This document shows, in pieces, positions 1 through 8,840 of a DNA stretch of 64,000 bases; the stretch's first letter is position 1, and the number at the start of each line of letters is the position of its first letter. Where the stretch lies: contig JANLFM010000001.1 in the NCBI GenBank assembly GCA_024655865.1, positions 120,572 to 184,571 on the forward strand. The letters are read 5' to 3'. The stretch is from Caldisericota bacterium. Its GTDB lineage: Bacteria > Caldisericota > JANLFM01. The notes under the pieces were generated by a model. It ran no database searches, was not told the origin of the DNA, and was given only the letters and a program-made list of their open reading frames with translations. The position numbers and the translations under genes were made by a program.

Positions 1-808
1 GCCCTCCCTCGTGGAGAGCGCTGAAGATAGAGGAAGTAATAAGGGTGTCCTTGAACCTGTTCGTCACCCGGACATCGTTCACGGAAAAAGCGGTAGTGAA
101 GGGGTGTGCCGTTTTATCCTGCCTTCCCCGCTGGAAATCATAGCCCATCTTCTCCAGGATTTTAAGTGTAAACTGGTACTGTTTTTCCGGATCATAGTTC
201 CTTAAGAGGAAATCACGACGAATCTCCACTCCGCTTTCTCTGATAGCTTGAACTATAGGCACAAGGCCCTTGCGCAGTTCCTCGAAAATCGCCCTGATGC
301 GCGAGGTTTTTAAACCGGGTTCGAAGTCATCCACCAGGGCATCGTAAATGGATTCCTCGTAACCAAGGGATTCGGCCTTCTCAATCATCAAATCTACTAT
401 CTGGGTAAGGTAGGGGGCGAAAATGGAAAAATTGGATTCCTTTCTCGCTTCCACCCATTTGTCCCTGGCCAGGGCAGTGGTCCGGGAAATACGCGCCACG
501 AGGTCAGGGGAAAGTTTGGTGTCCTTCTCGTATTCCCTCTTCACCTTGCGGAACAAAGCAGCATCATCGGATTCGGGATCCTGATTCTGGAAATATGGTT
601 CCAGTTCAGCAATAAGCTTCCCGACCTCGGAAGAGGTGAACTTTTCGTGAGCGATTTTGCTCAATGTGGCGATTTGCTCAGCTCTGGCTTCTCCACCCCG
701 AGGGGGCATATAGGTCTGCTGGTCCCATTCCAGCACAGCAATAGCGTGGACGATATCTATGACCTCTGCGACTTTTGTCTTGAGCTCTTTCAGTGCTTGA
801 AGTTCCAT
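1..808 (-). CDS. Metal-dependent carboxypeptidase, M32 family (partial, 3' end outside window)
   Basis: About 269 N-terminal residues of a roughly 500-residue M32 (carboxypeptidase Taq-type) zinc carboxypeptidase, which removes C-terminal residues from peptides in the cytoplasm. It starts at ATG 808 behind the ribosome site GGAAAGGAGT and opens MELQALKELKTKVAEV. Family landmarks visible are WDQQTYMPPRGG near residue 30, HPF followed by DVRVTNRF near residues 250-262, and ALHEG at the cut edge, which is the first half of the zinc-binding HExxH. The catalytic C-terminal half lies beyond base 1. It is separated from groEL by a hairpin, so it is probably transcribed on its own. The family call is firm; substrate preference cannot be read. 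Confidence 0.88.
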   Translation of the reverse strand, partial: MELQALKELKTKVAEVIDIVHAIAVLEWDQQTYMPPRGGEARAEQIATLSKIAHEKFTSSEVGKLIAELEPYFQNQDPESDDAALFRKVKREYEKDTKLSPDLVARISRTTALARDKWVEARKESNFSIFAPYLTQIVDLMIEKAESLGYEESIYDALVDDFEPGLKTSRIRAIFEELRKGLVPIVQAIRESGVEIRRDFLLRNYDPEKQYQFTLKILEKMGYDFQRGRQDKTAHPFTTAFSVNDVRVTNRFKDTLITSSIFSALHEGG

Positions 809-892
809 CAAATACTCCTTTCCTGAACCTGAATTACGAACAAAGCTCCCAATATTATAGATGGTGAGGGGGCAATTTGCCTATTCCACAAA

Positions 893-921
893 GAGGAGCC
901 CGGTCTCAAGCCGGGCTCCTC
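893..921 (-). terminator. Hairpin downstream of groEL
   Basis: A perfect 11-bp inverted repeat (GAGGAGCCCGG at 893-903, CCGGGCTCCTC at 911-921) with a 7-base loop lies about 50 bases past the groEL stop. On the minus strand it is followed by only a short T run (TTTG), so it is a plausible but not textbook intrinsic terminator for groES-groEL. Confidence 0.65.
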
Positions 922-969
922 ATATTAGGAGGGGGTATTTATAGGGTATGGGGAAGGGAAGGGGATATC

Positions 970-2583
970 TTAGTACTCAGGCGGAGGAGGGGGTGCTTGT
1001 TTCTCTTTCTCTGGCTTCTCCACCACAGCGGCTTCAGTGGTGAGGAGCATGGAAGCGATGGAGGCAGCATTCTGGAGTGCAGAGCGGGTAACCTTCAGCG
1101 GATCAACGATCCCTGCCTTGAACATATCCTCGAATTTCAGGGTTACGGCGTTGAAACCCTGGTTCACGGGCAGCTCTTTGACCTTTTCCACGATCACCGC
1201 ACCCTCCATGCCGGCGTTTTCAGCGATCAGCTTGAGGGGCTCTTCCAGCGCCCGCTTAACGATGTTAGCACCGGTGAGCTCGTCTCCTTCAAGCTTTAAT
1301 CCGTCGAGCTTCGACAGGGCATTAATCAGGGCTGTGCCGCCTCCGGCGATGATCCCTTCCTCGACAGCAGCCTTAGTAGCGGAAACGGCATCCTCGATCC
1401 TGTGCTTGCGCTCCTTCATCTCGGTCTCAGTGGCGGCTCCAACCTTGATCACTGCTACACCGCCAGCAAGCTTAGCGAGCCGTTCCTGAAGTTTCTCACG
1501 ATCGTATTCGGAATCGGTCTCTTCGATCTGGCGGCGAATTTGAGCGATGCGAGCTTTAATTTCCTCCTCGTTGCCCTTGCCGCCGACAATCGTGGTATCA
1601 TCCTTGTCCACCTTGACCTGACGGGCCTCGCCCAGCATGTCCAGGGTGACATTCTCAAATTTGATTCCTAATTCATCAGAGACCACCTGACCGCCCGTGA
1701 GGATGGCGATGTCCTGGAGCATGGCTTTCCGCCTATCGCCAAATCCGGGAGCTTTAACGGCGCAGCAACGGAAAGTGCCACGGACCTTATTCAGCACTAA
1801 GGTGGCTAAGGCTTCCCCTTCCACATCATCAGCTATGATCAGGAAGGGACGACCCTTCTGGGCCAGCTTTTCTAAAACGGGGAGAAACTCCGTGACCGCG
1901 GAGATCTTCTTATCTGTAATGAAAATGTAGGGTTCATCCAGGATGACTTCCATCCTCTCAGGATCGGTGACGAAGTAAGGGGAGATGTAACCGCGGTCAA
2001 ATTGCATACCCTCGACGAACTCTAAGGTAATGTCCAGTCCCTGAGATTCCTCAACCGTGATCACACCGTCCTTGCCTACCTTCTCCATGGCATCGGCAAT
2101 GACATTGCCAATTTTTTCATCCTTAGAGGAAATGGAGGCTACCTGAGCGATTGATTGCTTGTCCTCAACTGGTTTGGCGAGCTTCTTCAGCTCCTCCACC
2201 GCCCTGTCCACGGCTTTCTCGATGCCTCGCTTTAAAGCCAGGGGATTGGCACCGGCGGCTACGTTTTTCAAACCCTCGCGAATAATGCACTGGGCAAGCA
2301 CGGTAGCGGTGGTCGTTCCATCTCCAGCGACGTCCTGGGTCTTAGTAGCTACTTCCTTTACCAGCTGAGCGCCAAGGTTCTCAAAGGGATCCTCGAGGTC
2401 AATTTCCTTGGCGATAGTCACGCCGTCATTTGTAATAGTGGGCGGACCAAATTTCTTCTCCAGTACAACATAACGGCCTCTCGGGCCAAGCGTGATTTTT
2501 ACGGCATTGGCCAGAGCGTTCACACCGCGCTCTAATGCCCGTCGACCTTCTTCATCGAAAATCAAAAGCTTTGGCTGTGCCAT
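970..2583 (-). CDS. groEL: Chaperonin GroEL (Hsp60)
   Basis: 537 residues, close to the usual ~540. GroEL forms the tetradecameric ATP-driven folding chamber in the cytoplasm and works with GroES. Visible signatures: [20 protein letters not shown] at the N-terminus, [18 protein letters not shown], the ATP-site segment [11 protein letters not shown], and [15 protein letters not shown] near residue 400. The start has a strong ribosome site (AAGGAGGG) 12 bases after the groES stop, so the two are one operon. The C-terminus is proline-rich (QAPPPPPEY) instead of the common Gly-Gly-Met tail. Expression is expected to be heat-inducible through the CIRCE element upstream of groES. Confidence 0.98.
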   Translation of the reverse strand: MAQPKLLIFDEEGRRALERGVNALANAVKITLGPRGRYVVLEKKFGPPTITNDGVTIAKEIDLEDPFENLGAQLVKEVATKTQDVAGDGTTTATVLAQCIIREGLKNVAAGANPLALKRGIEKAVDRAVEELKKLAKPVEDKQSIAQVASISSKDEKIGNVIADAMEKVGKDGVITVEESQGLDITLEFVEGMQFDRGYISPYFVTDPERMEVILDEPYIFITDKKISAVTEFLPVLEKLAQKGRPFLIIADDVEGEALATLVLNKVRGTFRCCAVKAPGFGDRRKAMLQDIAILTGGQVVSDELGIKFENVTLDMLGEARQVKVDKDDTTIVGGKGNEEEIKARIAQIRRQIEETDSEYDREKLQERLAKLAGGVAVIKVGAATETEMKERKHRIEDAVSATKAAVEEGIIAGGGTALINALSKLDGLKLEGDELTGANIVKRALEEPLKLIAENAGMEGAVIVEKVKELPVNQGFNAVTLKFEDMFKAGIVDPLKVTRSALQNAASIASMLLTTEAAVVEKPEKEKQAPPPPPEY

Positions 2584-2595
2584 TTCAAACCCTCC

Positions 2596-2889
2596 TTAAC
2601 CTTCAAGAATTGCGAGAATGTCGCGCTCGCTCAAAATTAAATACTCTTCGCCCTCAAGCTTGATTTCAGTTCCACCGTATTTGGCGAAGATGATGGTATC
2701 CCCTACCTTAACATCCACGGGGATCCTTTGGCCGGTTTCCTCGTTCACCCGGCCGGGACCAACGGCGATCACTTTCCCTTTCTGGGGCTTTTCTTTTGCC
2801 GTGTCGGGAATGACAATTCCCGCCTTGGTTCGCTCTTCGCTCTCCAAGACCTTAACAACTACTCGATCTCCTAATGGTTTTAAGTTCAT
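2596..2889 (-). CDS. groES: Co-chaperonin GroES (Hsp10)
   Basis: 97 residues, full length for the family. It forms the heptameric lid of GroEL. Visible features: [11 protein letters not shown] at the start, the mobile-loop region [19 protein letters not shown] (residues ~17-35), [10 protein letters not shown], and [19 protein letters not shown] near residues 62-80. It is first in the groES-groEL operon, preceded by AAGGAGGGATACTGC and by the CIRCE operator. Confidence 0.98.
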   Translation of the reverse strand: MNLKPLGDRVVVKVLESEERTKAGIVIPDTAKEKPQKGKVIAVGPGRVNEETGQRIPVDVKVGDTIIFAKYGGTEIKLEGEEYLILSERDILAILEG

Positions 2890-2919
2890 GCAGTATCCCT
2901 CCTTGAAAGTCTAACTTGA

Positions 2920-2949
2920 AGTCTACAAATATTTTAGCACTCATGTCAA
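2920..2949 (-). promoter_or_regulatory. Predicted sigma-A-type promoter of groES-groEL
   Basis: On the minus strand TTGACA (2949-2944) is followed after 18 bases by TAGACT (2925-2920). The perfect -35 sits in the loop between the CIRCE arms, so repressor binding would directly block RNA polymerase. The -10 is imperfect. Confidence 0.6.
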
Positions 2950-2967
2950 GAGAGTGCTAAAATATTT
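2927..2967. promoter_or_regulatory. CIRCE operator (HrcA binding site)
   Basis: The element TTAGCACTC-N9-GAGTGCTAA occurs perfectly at 2934-2942 and 2952-2960. Symmetry continues outward to 16-bp arms (AAATATTTTAGCACTC at 2927-2942, its exact complement at 2952-2967). CIRCE is the binding site of the heat-shock repressor HrcA, which implies an hrcA gene elsewhere in the genome. Confidence 0.97.
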
Positions 2968-3017
2968 GGGAAAAATTCCTGGCAGATTTCCCCGATTATT
3001 GCTTTAGAAATGAAAGA

Positions 3018-4349
3018 TCAGGATGGATAGATCAGAGTCAGGGAAAACTCCTTCTCCAGAGCTTGAAGGTTCTCTCCCCTGAGGTCCAAACCATCCTCCT
3101 GGAAAATGGGGTTTACAATCACCCAGTCAAAGCTTCTTCCATTTCCCTTAAGGGCGCTCAGCAAAACTCTGAAATCCTGGACGGCGAGAAGGCCCAGGGT
3201 TCGGATTGATCCCCCAAAAGAAAGGCTGGGAACCGGGAGAACTGGAACCTGAGGAAGGTATTTCTGAAAGGCCAGGCTTACTACTTTAAAAGCGAGTTCG
3301 CTCGTCAGGCATACTCCCTTGCCCTTTTCCGGGATCGCTGAGGATAATCCCCTCAGAGATTCCACATCCAGGTCATTGGAGAAGACAAGCCCGCTCTTCT
3401 CCCCCATTTTTTTGAAAATTGTAAACTCCAGAGATTGGCTCCCTCTTTGCACCTCGAGCTGGGGGTTCTCCGCCTGGTTGATTATTTTAAACGCTTCCTG
3501 CCTGGAATCGGGCTCCTTTCCGTTTATTTTTAAAATTACATCCTCCGCCTTCAAGCCACACTTTTCCGCCGGGCTTCCCCTGATCACCCCTTCTACTTCC
3601 GTCTTAAGATCGGAAATCAAGGGAGGCTCGATTACCAGGGGAATCCCAACTCTTTTTCGTAAGAGTAGCATCCTCTCTTTCAGTTTGAGCCAATCCTCCA
3701 TTGATCCCTGGAGATCCCTGGGTGCCCACTTAGAACCCCCGGGAAGAAGAAGCCTCACATAATATGCTCCCAGATCCTCAACGATTTTCAGGGATTCCGG
3801 GAGTTCCTCGAGGAAGGGGAGCGCAAGTATAAAAGAGGCCTGAAATTTGATCCCGGAGCGCACTAAGTAATAGAAGTGCTGGATAGTCTCTTCTGGATGG
3901 GGATCGCCTAAAAGCGAGGCCCTCTTTGAGGCCTTCAAAGAGTTAAAAGAGATAACGAGCTCAATGGGGTTCAGGGAGGAGAGTGCCTCCTGGATTTTAG
4001 GGGAAAGGAGAATTCCGTTCGTGGTAATCTGAATCAGGGTTTTTGGGAAAGCCCTCCTCAGCTCCTTTATGATCGCTAAAAACTGGGGATGAAAAAGAGG
4101 CTCACCCTCGTTGAGCCTGGTAGCCGATTCGCCAATGATGATCTTTTCTTGAGGGTTGAGACTATAAATTAAATCCTTAATCAGATCCGAAGGAAGAAAG
4201 GGGATGTTGAAAACCATTATCCCCGGAGGGTTGTAGCGATTGGAACAGAAGTAGCAGGAAAGGTTGCAGGCACTTCCCAGGGGCAAGACGTTGTGGTGAG
4301 TTACTGCTTTTATGATATGAGGAAGGATATCCGCATAAAGCGAGCCTAT
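3018..4349 (-). CDS. Radical SAM protein with internal PDZ domain
   Basis: A radical SAM iron-sulfur protein: CNLSCYFC matches CxxxCxxC for the SAM-cleaving [4Fe-4S] cluster, followed by a TIM-barrel-like stretch (EGEPLFHP, ITTNGI). At about residues 230-300 there is a PDZ-like segment (GVIRGSPAEKCGLKAEDVIL), and a ~100-residue C-terminal domain follows. The combination recalls the radical SAM-PDZ-DUF512 group, though the order differs. The start is unresolved. The nearest conventional start, TTG at 4286, has no ribosome site and would remove a conserved-looking VTHHNVLPLGSACN lead-in. The reading frame stays open upstream, where GGAGGT stands 6 bases before an ATA codon at 4349, overlapping the previous stop; I used that as the likely 5' end. 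Substrate unknown. Confidence 0.75.
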   Translation of the reverse strand: MGSLYADILPHIIKAVTHHNVLPLGSACNLSCYFCSNRYNPPGIMVFNIPFLPSDLIKDLIYSLNPQEKIIIGESATRLNEGEPLFHPQFLAIIKELRRAFPKTLIQITTNGILLSPKIQEALSSLNPIELVISFNSLKASKRASLLGDPHPEETIQHFYYLVRSGIKFQASFILALPFLEELPESLKIVEDLGAYYVRLLLPGGSKWAPRDLQGSMEDWLKLKERMLLLRKRVGIPLVIEPPLISDLKTEVEGVIRGSPAEKCGLKAEDVILKINGKEPDSRQEAFKIINQAENPQLEVQRGSQSLEFTIFKKMGEKSGLVFSNDLDVESLRGLSSAIPEKGKGVCLTSELAFKVVSLAFQKYLPQVPVLPVPSLSFGGSIRTLGLLAVQDFRVLLSALKGNGRSFDWVIVNPIFQEDGLDLRGENLQALEKEFSLTLIYPS

Positions 4350-5383
4350 CGCCAGACCTCCCGATATTTCCCCTTCTCTATCAGCACCTGGCCGTCCAGA
4401 ATGAGAGTTGGGTCGGGGATAACGAAATCGGTGTGAAGGTCAGATTCCGTGTTTCCCCCAATGTGGGCGTTGTCCCCGATGGCTACGTGCACTGTTCCTT
4501 TTATTTTCTCAGCTTCCAGAACGATATCCGTTCTTCGGGCTTGAGGGTTGGTGCCGATCCCCAACTCCGCACAGTTCCTCCTGTGCTTTAATTTCGGGTC
4601 CTTTAAATCGAGCAAATCTCTCAGCCTCTCCCCTGCTAATCCTCCTCCCTGGCATTCCACCGCGTATCCTTCTTCAAATACAAGGACTAAGTCCTCCGTT
4701 AAACTGGAACCCCAACCCGCAGGGACAACGAGCTTTCCTTGAGTGCTTCCTTCAATCGGAGCGATGTAGGCCTCCCCTCCGGGCAGGTTTCCCCATTCTC
4801 CGGGGTTCAGGTAAAGACCTGTATCGGCCTCCCCTGCCCTTCCTTCCAGGCTCAGGCTTAAATCGGTCCCTTTCTCCGTTAGAATTCTGGCACTTCTTGC
4901 CGCGGTCAAAAGGGATGCCAGCCTTTCGCTTTCCTCCTTTATTGCCGCGTAATCCGCAGCCAGGGGGCCTGAAGGAGAAAGCATCTCGGGGAGTAATCCG
5001 GGCATGCTGGCCAATCGTGCGCCCTTGTCAGTAGCAGCCTTACGGGCATTTGTGTGGGAAAGGGAGCGAGTGGTCATAGCCAGGATGACGTCATACTTTA
5101 AGAGCTCATAGGCGGCCTCAGGAGGGGGTTCCATCCCTGACTGTCTAACCATAGGATAAACGTAGTAAGAGACCTTCCTGGGAAATTTCTCCCTTAAAAT
5201 CTCGAAGGCGAGACGGGCCATAAGGGAGCGCCGAACGATCTCGGCGACTTTATGGGATTCCAGATTCCATTCCTCCTTGCCCGGGATGTCGTTCAACACT
5301 AAAACTGTCTCCTCCGGCCTATATCCCATATTCACAGTAAGGAGGTTCAGGATCCCCGTTTCAATCTCCTCTCGATTGAGCAT
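4346..5383 (-). CDS. Aminopeptidase, M29-like family
   Basis: 345 residues resembling the leucyl/thermophilic aminopeptidase (M29, AmpS-like) superfamily, cytoplasmic metalloenzymes removing N-terminal residues from peptides. The C-terminal NAHIGGNTESDLHTDFVI carries the His/Asp pattern expected of metal ligands, and EGSTQGKLVVPAG with the later EGYAVECQGGG fit the family's central domain. The start (MLNREEIETGI) follows a good AGGAGGAG site, 12 bases after the tsaD stop. It is a divergent member and shorter than classical M29 enzymes (~410). Peptidase activity is inferred. Confidence 0.7.
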   Translation of the reverse strand: MLNREEIETGILNLLTVNMGYRPEETVLVLNDIPGKEEWNLESHKVAEIVRRSLMARLAFEILREKFPRKVSYYVYPMVRQSGMEPPPEAAYELLKYDVILAMTTRSLSHTNARKAATDKGARLASMPGLLPEMLSPSGPLAADYAAIKEESERLASLLTAARSARILTEKGTDLSLSLEGRAGEADTGLYLNPGEWGNLPGGEAYIAPIEGSTQGKLVVPAGWGSSLTEDLVLVFEEGYAVECQGGGLAGERLRDLLDLKDPKLKHRRNCAELGIGTNPQARRTDIVLEAEKIKGTVHVAIGDNAHIGGNTESDLHTDFVIPDPTLILDGQVLIEKGKYREVWR

Positions 5384-5395
5384 TTCTCCTCCTTT

Positions 5396-6397
5396 CTATT
5401 CATAAAGGCTTAAATTAGGGTCCACATCCTCTTTAAGAGAAAGCGTTAGTCCTTTTTTAAAAAGAGCGAAGCCCGCTCGGGCAATCATTAGCGCATTGTC
5501 CGTGCAAAGGCCAGGTGAGGGAATATAAAGCTCCACGTTCAGTTTCAGGGCCAATTCCTTTAATTTTTCCCGCAAACGGGAGTTGGCAGCCACCCCACCG
5601 GAGACAATCACCCTCTTATAAGAACCTTGCTTTATGGCGCGCTTGGTCTTTGAAATCAACGAATTTACGACCGCTTCCTGGAAAGAGGCACAGATGTTCT
5701 CAATGGGAACGCTTTCCCCTCTTCTTTTTAGTTCCTCAACAAAATAGATTACTGCCGTCTTCAGACCAGAAAAAGAAAAATCCAGGGGGTTATCCATCTC
5801 CGCAACGGGAAACCTGTGGTAGTTCTGGTCACCTCTGCGCGCCAGCAAATCTATCTGCGGTCCTCCTGGGTATGGCAAACCGAGGAAGCGGGCGATTTTA
5901 TCCAGGGTTTCTCCGGCGGCATCGTCTCTGGTGGTGCCGAGCTGACGGAACTTCTCCTCTTCATCAACAGCTATCAATTCCGTATGACCACCCGATACTA
6001 CCAAAGCCAGTGCCGGGAGTTTTACCTCATTTTCCAAAAAGGCAGCATAAATGTGTCCCGCCAGGTGGTTCACCCCTAAAAGGGGGATCCCCAATCCAAT
6101 AGAGAGCGCCTTCGCGGTTTCCATTCCCACAAGCAGGGCCCCTACAAGCCCGGGCCCTCTGGTTACGGCAACGGCATCCACCTCTTTCAGGTTCAATCCG
6201 GCCTGGATCAGGGCTTCCTGAATTAAAGGGGTGAGAACCTCTATGTGCCTGCGCGAGGCAAGCTCAGGAACAACGCCCCCATACTTCTGGTGCAGATCCA
6301 CCTGAGAAGAGACGAGTGAGACCAGTTGCTCTCTCTCGTCCTTCAGGAGGGCAACAGCCGTTTCGTCGCAGGAGGTCTCAATCCCCAGAAAAATCAT
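5396..6397 (-). CDS. tsaD: tRNA N6-adenosine threonylcarbamoyltransferase TsaD
   Basis: 333 residues, normal length. TsaD transfers the threonylcarbamoyl group to A37 of ANN-decoding tRNAs with TsaB and TsaE. Visible: GIETSCDETAVAL at residues 5-17, the metal-binding HLAGH (His111 and His115), SGGHTEL, and FSFSGLKTAV. The ASKHA fold is supported by VSGGVAANSRLREKL near residue 265. The gene follows the threonine aldolase gene with a one-base gap. TsaB and TsaE are not in the window. Confidence 0.97.
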   Translation of the reverse strand: MIFLGIETSCDETAVALLKDEREQLVSLVSSQVDLHQKYGGVVPELASRRHIEVLTPLIQEALIQAGLNLKEVDAVAVTRGPGLVGALLVGMETAKALSIGLGIPLLGVNHLAGHIYAAFLENEVKLPALALVVSGGHTELIAVDEEEKFRQLGTTRDDAAGETLDKIARFLGLPYPGGPQIDLLARRGDQNYHRFPVAEMDNPLDFSFSGLKTAVIYFVEELKRRGESVPIENICASFQEAVVNSLISKTKRAIKQGSYKRVIVSGGVAANSRLREKLKELALKLNVELYIPSPGLCTDNALMIARAGFALFKKGLTLSLKEDVDPNLSLYE

Positions 6398-6398
6398 C

Positions 6399-7424
6399 CT
6401 ACTGGAGCAGTTCCCCTAAAACCTCACTTGCGTACCTGGCACCCTCAAAGGAAACGTCCTTATGGGTAACCATCCTGATACGGTAATCGTCCAGGTCCAG
6501 GCAAAGCACGCCTCGATCGGCGAGTTTCTTTACTAACTCTCCCGCTTTCGGCTCCCTCAGGGAAAATATTATTATGTTGGTCTCAGGACGATTCCAGTCT
6601 GGTTTGACGAGATGGGAGCCCTCAATGGCCCTGGCGATAATTTTTGCCTTTTCGTGGTCCTCCTCGAGTCTGTCTATCATCTCAGTTAAGGCCACGATGC
6701 CACAGGCAGCCAGGATCCCAGCCTGTCGCATCCCTCCACCATAAAGCTTGCGCGCTACCCTTGCTTCCTCAATGAAATCATTGTTCCCGACAACCATTGA
6801 GCCTACCGGGCAGCAAAGCCCCTTGGAGAGGCAGAACATCAGGGAGTCCACCGGTGCGGCAAAATCCCGGGCTGGTATTCCAGACGCTACTACAGCGTTA
6901 AACAATCGGGCGCCGTCCATGTGAACCCTGGCTCCCTTTTCGTGAGCGAGGCGCGAAATTTCCTTGATCGTTTCCAGGGGATAAATGGTTCCCCCGGCCA
7001 TCATGGAAGTCTGCTCAATGCACACCAAACTGGTTTTGGGTGCGTGGATGTCCCCGGGTGGGCGGAAAAGAGGAGCTATGTCCTGGGGCTGGAGGATCCC
7101 CCTCACACCTTTAACCAGTCTGGTCTGAACCTGGGCTAAAGCGGCCAATCCCCCTACCTCGTGGAGGAAGATATGGGATTCCTCCTCCAATATGACCTCG
7201 CTTCCCCTGGGAGCTTGGACTCTTACGCAGATCTGGTTGGCCATCGTCCCTGAGGGGACGAAAAGGGCAGCCTCCCTGCCGCAAATATCAGCAGCCATCT
7301 CCTGGAGGCGGTTAATGGTGGGATCCTCGCCAAAGACGTCATCCCCTACCTCCGCCTCGTACATGGCCTTCCTCATCTTTTCCGTGGGCACAGTCACTGT
7401 GTCCGATCGAAGATCAACTCTCAT
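6399..7424 (-). CDS. ltaE: Low-specificity L-threonine aldolase
   Basis: 341-residue PLP enzyme of fold type I that cleaves L-threonine or L-allo-threonine to glycine and acetaldehyde. Hallmarks: MRVDLRSDTVTVPTEKMRKAM at the start, the GDDVFGEDPT motif, HMDGARLFNA (Asp pairing with the PLP nitrogen), and the PLP lysine in CLSKGLCCPVGS (Lys201). Glycine and acetaldehyde output could feed C1 metabolism, but no such link is shown by the context. It precedes tsaD in the same direction; a strong hairpin lies upstream. Confidence 0.93.
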   Translation of the reverse strand: MRVDLRSDTVTVPTEKMRKAMYEAEVGDDVFGEDPTINRLQEMAADICGREAALFVPSGTMANQICVRVQAPRGSEVILEEESHIFLHEVGGLAALAQVQTRLVKGVRGILQPQDIAPLFRPPGDIHAPKTSLVCIEQTSMMAGGTIYPLETIKEISRLAHEKGARVHMDGARLFNAVVASGIPARDFAAPVDSLMFCLSKGLCCPVGSMVVGNNDFIEEARVARKLYGGGMRQAGILAACGIVALTEMIDRLEEDHEKAKIIARAIEGSHLVKPDWNRPETNIIIFSLREPKAGELVKKLADRGVLCLDLDDYRIRMVTHKDVSFEGARYASEVLGELLQ

Positions 7425-7475
7425 TGTCGCACCCCTTTTAAATTTTACCTTACTATTTTAAGGGCCGAATGCAGT

Positions 7476-7515
7476 CAAATCAAAAAGGAGACCCAGAGGT
7501 CTCCTTTTTGATTTG
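7476..7515 (-). terminator. Strong intrinsic terminator of the aminotransferase gene
   Basis: A perfect 18-bp inverted repeat (7476-7493 with 7498-7515) and a 4-base loop. On the minus strand the 3' arm contains CTTTTTGATTT. The A/T-rich stem ends make it able to act in both directions. It separates the aminotransferase transcript from ltaE. Confidence 0.85.
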
Positions 7516-7537
7516 TGGGCCGAATATTAGGGGTAAT

Positions 7538-8746
7538 TCAGGCAGCCAGCCTTTTCTTCACAATTTCCGAAAGCCTTTTAATTCCCTCTCGATTTATTTC
7601 CGGGGAGGAGAAAGAGAAATTCAAGCGCATGCAATTTTCACCTCCGCCATTAGGGAAAAACCCTGTCCCGGACACGTAAGCCACCTTCACCGAGAGCGCT
7701 TCCTTGAGCATTTCGTTGGTATCCACTCCCTTTGGCAGCTCTGCCCAGAGAAAAAGGCCTCCTTGCGGTTTGGTCCAGCGCACCTTGTCCGGGAAAAACT
7801 CCTCCAGGGCGTTTAGCATTCCATCCCTTTTCTTTTTGTATTCCCTGTTGAGGACCTCCACATGGGGCTCAATGTACCCCCTCTTTGTGAATTCCAGAGC
7901 GATGAATTGAGTGAAAGGGGAAGTACACAGGTCAGTGGCCTGCTTGGCCAGTGTGACCTTGCGGATAAAATCCTCAGGTCCGACGATCCATCCCAGGCGC
8001 AGGCCAGGGGAAAGAATTTTGGAGAATGTTTCCAGGTAAATAACAGTTCCATTATTATCTAAAGAAGCGATTGAGGGAATGGGCTCGCCCTCGTATCGCA
8101 ACTGGTGATAAGGGGCATCCTCCACGATGGGGATGTTGTATTTATTTGAGATTTCAAGAAGCTGAAGGCGGCGCTGATATGAAAGGGTCACGCCTGCGGG
8201 ATTCTGGAAAGTGGGAACTGTGTAGATGAACTTCGGGGCTTTTCCCGAAGAGCGCAAGGTCTTAATGCGATTTTCTAAAATTTCGGTGCGCATACCCTCA
8301 TCATCCATAGGAATTGGAATCATCTGAGCTTGAAAAGCGCCAAAGGCTTGAATGGCTCCTAAGTAGGAGGGGGCTTCCACAAAAACTATATCTCCAGGAT
8401 TGATCAGGACTTTAGCCACCAGGTCAAGCGCCTGTTGAGAGGAAGCCACAACAATTACATTTTCGGGACTGCACTTTATGCCTTGCTTTTTGGATCGCTC
8501 CGCGATTAAGCTCCTCAAAGCGGGAACTCCCTCGGTCGTTCCGTACTGCAAGGCCTCTTCGGGATGCTCTCTGAGCACGAGGTCCACGCACTCTTTGAAC
8601 TTCTCTACGGGGAAGAGCTTGGGATCGGGGAGTCCTCCTCCGAAGGAAATGATATCGGGCTGATTGACTAACTTGAGGAGCTCACGGATGGCAGAACTTT
8701 TCAGAGTTTTGGCTCGCTCTGAAAACAAAGCGTCCCAGAAAATCAT
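7538..8746 (-). CDS. PLP-dependent aminotransferase, class I (2-aminoadipate/aromatic type)
   Basis: 402 residues, the usual size for the LysN/MocR-domain-like branch of fold type I aminotransferases. Visible: FGGGLPDPKLFP near residue 35, LQYGTTEGVPALR, VPTFQNPAGVTLS, EDAPYHQLRY, and the PLP-lysine motif TFSKILSPGLRLGWI. Members transfer amino groups between 2-aminoadipate, aromatic or branched amino acids and 2-oxoglutarate; the true substrate cannot be read. There is no N-terminal helix-turn-helix domain, so it is not a MocR regulator. It is a single-gene unit ending at the strong terminator; a ribosome site (TTTTGGAGG) precedes the ATG. Confidence 0.9.
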   Translation of the reverse strand: MIFWDALFSERAKTLKSSAIRELLKLVNQPDIISFGGGLPDPKLFPVEKFKECVDLVLREHPEEALQYGTTEGVPALRSLIAERSKKQGIKCSPENVIVVASSQQALDLVAKVLINPGDIVFVEAPSYLGAIQAFGAFQAQMIPIPMDDEGMRTEILENRIKTLRSSGKAPKFIYTVPTFQNPAGVTLSYQRRLQLLEISNKYNIPIVEDAPYHQLRYEGEPIPSIASLDNNGTVIYLETFSKILSPGLRLGWIVGPEDFIRKVTLAKQATDLCTSPFTQFIALEFTKRGYIEPHVEVLNREYKKKRDGMLNALEEFFPDKVRWTKPQGGLFLWAELPKGVDTNEMLKEALSVKVAYVSGTGFFPNGGGENCMRLNFSFSSPEINREGIKRLSEIVKKRLAA

Positions 8747-8840
8747 CGCAAACCTCCAAAAGTGTTATTTGGGGGAGATTTGCAAGTAATTACTTTTAAA
8801 TCCCTTTACTATTATGGCAACCACCTGAAAAAAAGGCAAG

